Below, one piece after another: positions 58,344 to 64,000 of a stretch of DNA of 64,000 nt; the stretch's first letter is position 1, and every line of letters begins with the position of its first letter. Made by a program: the position numbers and the translations under genes. The DNA comes from Limimaricola sp. G21655-S1 (GTDB lineage Bacteria; Pseudomonadota; Alphaproteobacteria; Rhodobacterales; Rhodobacteraceae), in the NCBI RefSeq assembly GCF_027213785.1, contig NZ_JAPWGO010000010.1, positions 1-64,000 of the forward strand, given 5' to 3'. The notes below the pieces were generated by a model. That model was not told where the DNA came from. It made no database searches and saw only the letters and a program-made list of their open reading frames with translations.

Positions 58344-59465
58344 TCAGAACTCGAAGGAGACCTCGACGGTCGTGCCTTCCTGGTACTCGGGATCGCCGAT
58401 CTCGTCCTCGGAGTCGTCGTTGTCGTCTTCGCCGTAGGAGACGAGCAGCTGGGCGCCTTCGGCCAGCTCGTAGGTACCGGCGACGTAGTAGTCGTCACCC
58501 GCGTCAGAGACGCCGGCGTAGAAGTTCAGGCCCTGGCCCAGGTCGTAGCCAGCTTCGATCGCCCAGTCTTCGTCGCCGTCGACTTCTTCCCAAGCGGTCG
58601 AGACGGTGAGGGCGCCCGAGACGTAGTCCACGGCGACGCCGTAGCCGTCATCCTGAGCCGACTCGGCCACGTAGAAGGCGCCGAGCGTGACGGGGCCGAT
58701 CGGGAAAGCGACCTCGATGCCGGCCGAGTCTTCGTCGGTGGTCATGTCACGGGCATAGGCCACGTCGACATCGGCGCCGGCGAAGGCGGTGCCGACCGAG
58801 ATGCCGAAGATCTCGTTCGGGTTGAAGTCGCCGTTGTCGATCTCGTCGGGCTCACCGTCGAAGGGGGGCTCGAGATCGAGAGCCGGGGAATAGTCGAACT
58901 CTTCCGCCTGATAGGCAGCGCTCATCTCGAACGCACCGAAGGTGCCGGCGACGCCGATCGAGTACTGGTCGATGGAGTCGTCTTCCGGGGTGACGTTGCC
59001 GTCGAAGGTGTCGTCAACCAGACCCGACATCGAGATGTCGAGGCCATAGGCCATGAAGTCACCGCGCAGCACGGTCTCGCCGTCGGTCTCGGAGAAGCCG
59101 TCCTGGGCCATTTCCGAAACGCCGTCCCAGCGCAGGTTGGCAGCCATGTCGGTGTCGCCGAAGAACAGGCCGGCGGTCTCGGAGGTCAGCGACAGCACGT
59201 AGCCTTCGGCGAAGATGTCGCCTTCGAGCTGGTTGTCGACGACGTCGGAGGTGACGGTCGCGGCGGCGACGAGGCCGTTGTCGAGCTCCTGGGTGAAGGT
59301 GATGCCGAGCTCGGCATCCCAGTAGAAGCCCTGATCTTCGTCGGCTTCGGAGATTGCGTCGGTGTCGTTGTAGCCGAGAGCGGCTTCACCGTTGAAGCTG
59401 ATTTCAGCGGCGGCGGCGCCGGCAAAGGCCACGATCGAGGCCGAGGCGAGCAGGATGCGTTTCAT
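58344..59465 (-). CDS. Acidic outer-membrane porin
   Basis: A 373-aa gram-negative porin of the rhodobacter type. A signal peptide (about 1-20, AAAAEI) is followed by a body rich in Asp and Glu with alternating strands, ending in the outer-membrane Phe (VEVSFEF). It should form a trimeric diffusion channel. Start 59465 has GGAA in front of the ATG. The very acidic character and strong terminator suggest an abundant protein of a marine or saline organism. Confidence 0.93.
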   Translation of the reverse strand: MKRILLASASIVAFAGAAAAEISFNGEAALGYNDTDAISEADEDQGFYWDAELGITFTQELDNGLVAAATVTSDVVDNQLEGDIFAEGYVLSLTSETAGLFFGDTDMAANLRWDGVSEMAQDGFSETDGETVLRGDFMAYGLDISMSGLVDDTFDGNVTPEDDSIDQYSIGVAGTFGAFEMSAAYQAEEFDYSPALDLEPPFDGEPDEIDNGDFNPNEIFGISVGTAFAGADVDVAYARDMTTDEDSAGIEVAFPIGPVTLGAFYVAESAQDDGYGVAVDYVSGALTVSTAWEEVDGDEDWAIEAGYDLGQGLNFYAGVSDAGDDYYVAGTYELAEGAQLLVSYGEDDNDDSEDEIGDPEYQEGTTVEVSFEF

Positions 59466-59645
59466 GGATTTCCCTCGTGTTTGCATTCCCGAGAATGCCA
59501 GTCGAGCCAGCATTGGAGGTTTCATTGCGCACCAGACCCTTCACACTCAAGGAGTTTGGCCCCCCCTCCCGGTGCTGCCCGAAAATTGATGCAACGGGGT
59601 CACACACATGTCAGACCACCTCTCGGAACCAAGCAGGAGATGCCC

Positions 59646-60293
59646 ATGTCGCTCGACCGGATCCGTCGAAGCATCGCCGAGGCGGCCCGCGCGGCCGGTC
59701 GTGACCCCGCTGACGTCACCCTCGTCGCGGTCTCCAAGATGCAGCCCGAGTCGCGGGTGCTGCCGGTGCTCGAGGCCGGGCAGAGGGTCTTCGGCGAGAA
59801 CCGGGTGCAGGAGGCACAGTCGCGCTGGGGGGCGCTGGCGCCGCGCTTTCCGGGAACCGAGCTGCACATCATCGGCCCGCTGCAGACCAACAAGGCGCGC
59901 GCCGCGATGGAGATCGCCCATGCGATCCACTCGCTCGACCGGCCCCGGCTCGCCGAGACGCTGGCACGGCTCGCGCAGGAATTGGGCCGCTGTCCCCAGC
60001 TCTTCGTGCAGGTCAACACCGGCGAGGAGCCGCAGAAGGCCGGGGTGCTGCCCGCCGAGACCGACGGGTTCGTGGCACGCTGCCGCGACCTCGACCTGCC
60101 GGTGGTCGGGCTGATGTGCATTCCGCCCGCCGAGGAGGACCCCGCGCCGCATTTCGACATGCTGCGCGAGATGGCCGCGCGCAACGGTCTCGCAGGGCTG
60201 TCGATGGGGATGAGCGGCGACTTCGAGGCCGCGATCGCGAGGGGCGCCACCCATGTGCGGGTGGGCTCGGCGATCTTCGGCGCGCGCGACTAG
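59646..60293 (+). CDS. YggS-type PLP homeostasis protein
   Basis: A 215-aa single-domain alanine-racemase-fold PLP protein. The PLP Lys is K31 (AVSKMQPE), and the motifs VFGENRVQEAQSRW, HIIGPLQTNKA and SMGMSGDFEAAI are intact. It controls free PLP and the amino acid pools linked to it. Start 59646 is six bases after AGGAG; an ATG at 59640 touches that site. It is divergent from the porin. Confidence 0.95.
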   Translation: MSLDRIRRSIAEAARAAGRDPADVTLVAVSKMQPESRVLPVLEAGQRVFGENRVQEAQSRWGALAPRFPGTELHIIGPLQTNKARAAMEIAHAIHSLDRPRLAETLARLAQELGRCPQLFVQVNTGEEPQKAGVLPAETDGFVARCRDLDLPVVGLMCIPPAEEDPAPHFDMLREMAARNGLAGLSMGMSGDFEAAIARGATHVRVGSAIFGARD

Positions 60294-60321
60294 GGGCGAC
60301 CAGGGCGGGCTCTGCCCGGGT

Positions 60322-61560
60322 TTAGGCGGGGGCGGCGATCGGGGCCCGGGCCTCGCGGATCGGCAGGTGCACGATCGCCGAGAGCGCTCCGACGCCGACG
60401 CCGACCCACCACACCGCCTCGTAATTGCCGTAGATGTCGTACATCCGCCCGCCGAGCCAGACGCCCAAGAAGCTGCCCAGCTGGTGGCTGAAGAACACGA
60501 TGCCGTAGAGCGTGCCCATGTAGCGCAGCCCGTAGAGATGCGCGACGAGGCCGGAGGTGAGCGGCACCGTGGCGAGCCACAGGCTGCCCATCACGCCCGA
60601 GAAGATCAGCACCGTCGCCGGCGTCATCGGCGTCAGGATGAACCACGCCGCCGCCAGCGTCCGACCGGTATAGATCCCGGCCAGCAGGTACTTGCGGCTG
60701 TAGCGCTTGCCGGCCCAGCCCGCCGCGATGGTGCCCGCGATGTTGGCCAGCCCGATCAGCGAGATCGCCACCGCGCCGAGGCCCGCGGTCGTGGTGATGC
60801 CCAGCGAGGCCAGCACGCCGCCGGCAGCGATCGGCGCGCAGATCTCGGTCACGAAGGCCGGGAAATGCGCGGTGATGAAGGCCAGCTGGTAGCCGCAGGA
60901 GAAGAAGCCGATGAAGATCAACGCATAGGAAGGGTCCCGCGCGGCGCGGCCCAGCACGCGGGCCATGCTCTCCTGCAGCTCCGCCGTAGAGGCGGGGGCG
61001 GGAGAGCGCATCATCGGCAGGGTCAGCAAGCTGGCGAGAATCAGCCCGGCGAAGACGAGGAAGACCGATTGCCAGGTCATGTAGCCCAGCAGGATCTCGG
61101 CCATCGGCGCCCCGAATACCTGCCCCGCCGATCCCGCCGCCGTCGCCACCGCGAGCGCCATCGAGCGATTCTCGTCCGATGCGGCGCGGCCCACCACGGC
61201 GAGGATCACCCCGAAGCCGGTGCCGGCGATACCGAAGCCCACCAGGATCTCCAGAAGCTGGTGCTGGATCGGCAGGGTCGCGCCCGCCGACAGGATCAGG
61301 CCGGCGGCATAGGCCAGAGCGCCCAGCACGATCGCCTTGCGGTCGCCGACCTTCTCGGCCATCGCCGCGAAGAGCGGCTGGCCGATTCCCCAGGCAAGGT
61401 TCTGGATCGCGATGGCGAGCGAAAACTCGGCCCGCGGCCAGCCGAACTCCTCGGCGATGGGGATCTGAAACACGCCGAAGCTCGCACGGATGGCGAAGCC
61501 CGCCATCACGATGATGCAACCGGCGATCAGGACGGGGGAGAAGAGCGGCTGACGTGTCAT
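60322..61560 (-). CDS. MFS transporter
   Basis: A 412-aa major-facilitator permease with about 12 membrane segments. The start opens QPLFSPVLIAGCIIVMAGFA. The helix 2-3 loop (about 65-75, AEKVGDRKAIVLG) matches the MFS motif A region. It resembles the monocarboxylate/oxalate-formate antiporter branch by general feel, but the substrate is unknown. The start at 61560 is an ATG; an upstream start would run through a dispersed motif. Confidence 0.87.
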   Translation of the reverse strand: MTRQPLFSPVLIAGCIIVMAGFAIRASFGVFQIPIAEEFGWPRAEFSLAIAIQNLAWGIGQPLFAAMAEKVGDRKAIVLGALAYAAGLILSAGATLPIQHQLLEILVGFGIAGTGFGVILAVVGRAASDENRSMALAVATAAGSAGQVFGAPMAEILLGYMTWQSVFLVFAGLILASLLTLPMMRSPAPASTAELQESMARVLGRAARDPSYALIFIGFFSCGYQLAFITAHFPAFVTEICAPIAAGGVLASLGITTTAGLGAVAISLIGLANIAGTIAAGWAGKRYSRKYLLAGIYTGRTLAAAWFILTPMTPATVLIFSGVMGSLWLATVPLTSGLVAHLYGLRYMGTLYGIVFFSHQLGSFLGVWLGGRMYDIYGNYEAVWWVGVGVGALSAIVHLPIREARAPIAAPA

Positions 61561-61629
61561 GCGCGATCTAGGCGCCGCCGACGCCGCGGTGTCAATCTCT
61601 GGCGTTTCGCGGGCGGCAGCGCCGGGTTT

Positions 61630-61652
61630 TGCGTATTTGGGGAACAAAGTTG
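61630..61652 (+). repeat. Dispersed intergenic motif, copy 6 (diverged)
   Basis: TTGCGTATTTGGGGAACAAA lies between the MFS start and the GNAT stop. The second half has AACAAAG in place of GAAAGATG. Confidence 0.5.
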
Positions 61653-61659
61653 CCCAAGA

Positions 61660-62154
61660 TCAGGGGCGGGGGGCGGCGTCCCACAAATAGAGCAGGTCGG
61701 TGATCTCCGCGGCCCCGATCCGCTCGGGCCGGCGCTCGGCCAGTCGCGCGCCCGTGGCCTCGTAGAATCGGCTGGCGCGGTCATTGCCGCCCAACACCAG
61801 CGCGGATAGCCGCCCCGGCGCGGGGCCGAGTGCCGCGGCAAGGAGTGCGCGACCGAGGCCCCGGCCCTGCGCGGCGCGGGTGATGTAGAGGGCATGAAGC
61901 TCGTCTGGATAGCCGCGCGCCGCGAGCGCCGCCTCGCGCTGCGGGCCGATCTGCGCGAAGCCCGCCCCCGGCGCGATCACGATGCGGCTGCCGCCTCGGG
62001 CGATCTGCCCATGCCATTGCCGCAGCCGAAAGTCGCGGTCGAAGCGCGCGATCTCTTCCGCGGGCAGCAGCCCGGGATAGGTTTCGGCCCAGCAGGTCAC
62101 GTGCAGGTCGGCCAGTTCGGGCGCGTCGCTGGGTCGGGCGGGGCGGATCTCCAT
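61660..62154 (-). CDS. GNAT-family N-acetyltransferase
   Basis: A 164-aa acetyltransferase. The acetyl-CoA motif is TRAAQGRGLGRALLAAA (about 98-114), preceded by ELHALYI and followed by GNDRASRFYEATGARLA, the C-terminal GNAT helix. The acceptor is unknown. The ATG at 62154 is preferred over 62190. It is divergent from zapE. Confidence 0.9.
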   Translation of the reverse strand: MEIRPARPSDAPELADLHVTCWAETYPGLLPAEEIARFDRDFRLRQWHGQIARGGSRIVIAPGAGFAQIGPQREAALAARGYPDELHALYITRAAQGRGLGRALLAAALGPAPGRLSALVLGGNDRASRFYEATGARLAERRPERIGAAEITDLLYLWDAAPRP

Positions 62155-62220
62155 GGCCGCGACCCTCGCGCGCGCGGCGCCGCTTTGCAATGCGCCGGGC
62201 GGCAGCTATGTCGCCATCCC

Positions 62221-63294
62221 ATGAGCATCGAAGACGCCTACCGCGCCCGCATCGAGCAGGGCGCGCTGAAACCCGACCCGGCGCAAGAAGCCGTGCTGCC
62301 CGCGCTCGACCGCGTGGCCCGCGACCTCGCGCGCCAGCCCGAGCCGCAGCGCGGCGGCTGGTTCCGAAAGCCCAAACCCCCGGAGCCGGTGAAGGGGCTG
62401 TACCTCTGGGGCGGGGTCGGGCGCGGCAAGTCGATGCTGATGGACCTGCTCTACGAGGAGATCGACCTGCCCAAGGCGCGCTGGCACTTCCACGCCTTCA
62501 TGCAGCGGGTCCACGCCGACATGAACAAGGCCCGCGCGCAGGGCGTCGACGACGCCATCGCGCCGGTGGCCGAGGGGCTGGCGGGCGAGCTGCGGTTCCT
62601 CGCCTTCGACGAGATGCAGATCACCGACATCACCGATGCGATGATCGTCGGTCGACTGTTCGAGAAGCTGTTCGAGCAGGGCGTCACCATCGTCACCACC
62701 TCGAACCGGGTGCCGGACGACCTCTACAAGGACGGGCTGAACCGCCAGCTGTTCCTGCCGTTCATCGACAAGTTGAAGAAGCGGATGGAGGTGCTGGAAC
62801 TGGAAAGCCCCGTCGATCATCGGCAGGGGCGGCTCAAGGGCTCGGAAAGCTGGATCATGCCCAATGATTCGAGCGCGCGCGCGAAGCTCGACGCGATCTG
62901 GGCGGATCTGGCGGGCGCGCCGGGGGGCGAGCCGCTCGTCCTGCGCGTGTCAGGGCGCGAGGTGACCGTGCCGGAATACCGCAACGGCATCGCGCGGGCG
63001 GGATTTCACGAGCTGTGCGGCCGGCCTCTCGGCGCGGCCGACTACCTCGCGCTCGCCGAAGCGGTGAAGATGCTGATGATCGACGGCGTCCCTCGGCTGT
63101 CGCGCTCGAACTTCAACGAGGCGAAGCGATTCGTGACGCTGATCGACGCGCTCTACGAGGCGAAGACCCGGCTCGTGGCCTCGGCAGCGGCGGCGCCCGC
63201 CTATCTCTATGTCGAGGGCGAGGGCAGCTTCGAATTCGAACGCACCGCGAGCCGGCTCGAAGAAATGCAGGGCGAGGATTGGGGGCGCGTCTGA
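62221..63294 (+). CDS. zapE: AFG1-family ATPase ZapE
   Basis: A 357-aa P-loop ATPase. Walker A is GGVGRGKS (64-71), Walker B is LAFDEMQITDI, and TTSNRVPDDLYKDGLNRQLF holds the sensor region. ZapE in E. coli acts at the FtsZ ring; the mitochondrial relative AFG1 handles membrane proteins. The start at 62221 is an ATG. Confidence 0.93.
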   Translation: MSIEDAYRARIEQGALKPDPAQEAVLPALDRVARDLARQPEPQRGGWFRKPKPPEPVKGLYLWGGVGRGKSMLMDLLYEEIDLPKARWHFHAFMQRVHADMNKARAQGVDDAIAPVAEGLAGELRFLAFDEMQITDITDAMIVGRLFEKLFEQGVTIVTTSNRVPDDLYKDGLNRQLFLPFIDKLKKRMEVLELESPVDHRQGRLKGSESWIMPNDSSARAKLDAIWADLAGAPGGEPLVLRVSGREVTVPEYRNGIARAGFHELCGRPLGAADYLALAEAVKMLMIDGVPRLSRSNFNEAKRFVTLIDALYEAKTRLVASAAAAPAYLYVEGEGSFEFERTASRLEEMQGEDWGRV

Positions 63295-63302
63295 TGCAGT
63301 AT

Positions 63303-63330
63303 GAAGGGGGCCGTTTCCCCTGACCCCCTT
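63303..63330. terminator. Weak hairpin after zapE
   Basis: AAGGGGG and CCCCCTT can pair across a 14-nt loop nine bases after the zapE stop. There is no T-run. Confidence 0.3.
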
Positions 63331-63545
63331 CCTCACTGCCCGTAAACCTGCCAAAGTCTCGATCTTTCCTGCCGAGATCTTCGGTTCGTTCCCCTGCATT
63401 CAAAATCCTGAATTGACCGGGGCGGGTCAACCGAAGGGCGTAGTTTCGTAACGTCGTTAACTTTTTGCGGGATGATGATCGCGGCTCGCATATTGGCGCA
63501 AATCGGCAGGTTCGCTGTGCCATCCTTGGGCGCAATTGCCTGTAT
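63331..63545. other. Intergenic region between zapE and the edge gene
   Basis: About 215 bases separate zapE from the stop of the minus-strand edge gene. A partly symmetric patch GTAACGTCGTTAAC lies near 63449. I see no gene or clear promoter; the GTTAAC does not match a full CtrA site. Confidence 0.4.
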
Positions 63546-64000
63546 TCATGGCAAAGCTGGCTCTCGCTGGCGCATAGACAGCACCATCGGCGCGTCGCAG
63601 TCGGGCGAGACCGGCGCGGTTGAGGCGATGAGCGGCGTCCACCATGGAATCGTCGATTCGGACACGAATCGGTTGTCGACGCAGATATCCTGCCCTGCAT
63701 TGCCGGCATTGAAGCCGAAGCCCGGATCGCCGCAATTCGCGACGCCGCCATCGGCGTTCCAGGCCTGGAACACGCCGATCCCCGGCATCGGAAAGCGCAT
63801 GTCGCGGGGGTCGAAGCTCAGCAGCCAAGTGGTCTCGGGCGTGAGCGCGTCGAGGCTCCAGCCGCCGATTCGCACGCCGCCTTGCCAGCCGGTGATCTCG
63901 AAATGGGTTAGATCGGATTCGATGACGCGCGCTGCCTGCAACAGGGCGTCCGGAAAGCGCATGGTGCCGGTCATGCTGTAGCCCGAGGCACCGCGCCAGC
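63546..64000 (-). CDS. Probable secreted protein, cut by the window edge (5' part missing)
   Basis: The 3' part of a minus-strand gene that runs past position 64000; 151 codons are visible here. The reading frame stays open to the edge (WRGASGYSMTGTMRFPDA), so an ATG at 63974 is probably internal. The visible part has four Cys (NCGDPG, DICVDN, SPDCDAP) spread as in disulfide-bonded proteins, no membrane segment, and ends REPALP. I recall similar PEP-CTERM-like or surface proteins in rhodobacters but cannot name the family. Confidence 0.6.
   Translation of the reverse strand, partial: WRGASGYSMTGTMRFPDALLQAARVIESDLTHFEITGWQGGVRIGGWSLDALTPETTWLLSFDPRDMRFPMPGIGVFQAWNADGGVANCGDPGFGFNAGNAGQDICVDNRFVSESTIPWWTPLIASTAPVSPDCDAPMVLSMRQREPALP

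Overview
The window is GC-rich chromosomal DNA, very probably from a member of the Rhodobacterales (Alphaproteobacteria, Rhodobacter/Roseobacter type). Support comes from the fbcFBC-type cytochrome bc1 operon with a Rhodobacter-like cytochrome c1 disulfide pair, a petP/petR-like regulator pair, FzlA, a CcrM methyltransferase with GANTC sites in its own promoter, the block pmbA / cysQ-like / DUF4170 / kdtA-like / lpxK, and the HDAC-like / xseB / ispA / dxs operon. I see no rRNA, CRISPR array, insertion sequence, integrase or prophage. Nearly all the DNA is housekeeping, and two tRNA genes are present.

Layout. 0.2-6 kb: envelope and division genes mtgA and fzlA, then queG, a secreted PQQ-type sugar dehydrogenase, a small basic protein, an EamA permease and a DUF1294 protein. 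6-12.4 kb: ilvE (minus strand), petP-petR, then an HDAC-like/xseB/ispA/dxs operon that starts isoprenoid synthesis. 12.4-19.2 kb: an NAD-binding epimerase-like protein, DUF1810 and topoisomerase IB (minus strand), the adenine salvage pair ade-amn, an HU-family protein and a PRC-barrel protein. 19.2-23.8 kb: aroC (minus strand) and a TPP riboswitch driving thiBPQ. 23.9-26.7 kb: petABC (minus strand). 27-30.8 kb: an outer-membrane barrel protein, a GST, mtaB-dapF and tRNA-Lys.

30.9-36.4 kb is rich in regulators: a PAS-HWE kinase, a LacI-family repressor, tRNA-Arg, a Crp/Fnr regulator, and a membrane-anchored winged-helix protein that overlaps a small secreted protein. 36.5-42 kb: rnhB, ccrM, alkB-like, mutY, dciA and a DsbA-like protein with a long acidic linker. 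42-48 kb is the lipid A/Kdo and pmbA block plus a DUF2125 protein. 48-54 kb: an SDR, an HNH protein, a flavoprotein, and a YjbH-YjbF-small secreted protein group that points to exopolysaccharide export. 54-59.5 kb: holA-lptE-leuS and an acidic porin. 59.6-64 kb: a YggS-type PLP protein, an MFS permease, a GNAT acetyltransferase, zapE and the 3' part of a probable secreted protein cut by the window edge.

No obviously new multi-gene system stands out. The most interesting items are: the membrane winged-helix regulator with ToxR parts in reversed order; GANTC sites inside the ccrM promoter spacer; a divergent Kdo-transferase that seems to start at CTG and lacks the usual catalytic Glu; a DapF with Ser in place of its second catalytic Cys; and a dispersed intergenic motif present at least six times. 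All function calls come from reading motifs and from family knowledge, with no database search.
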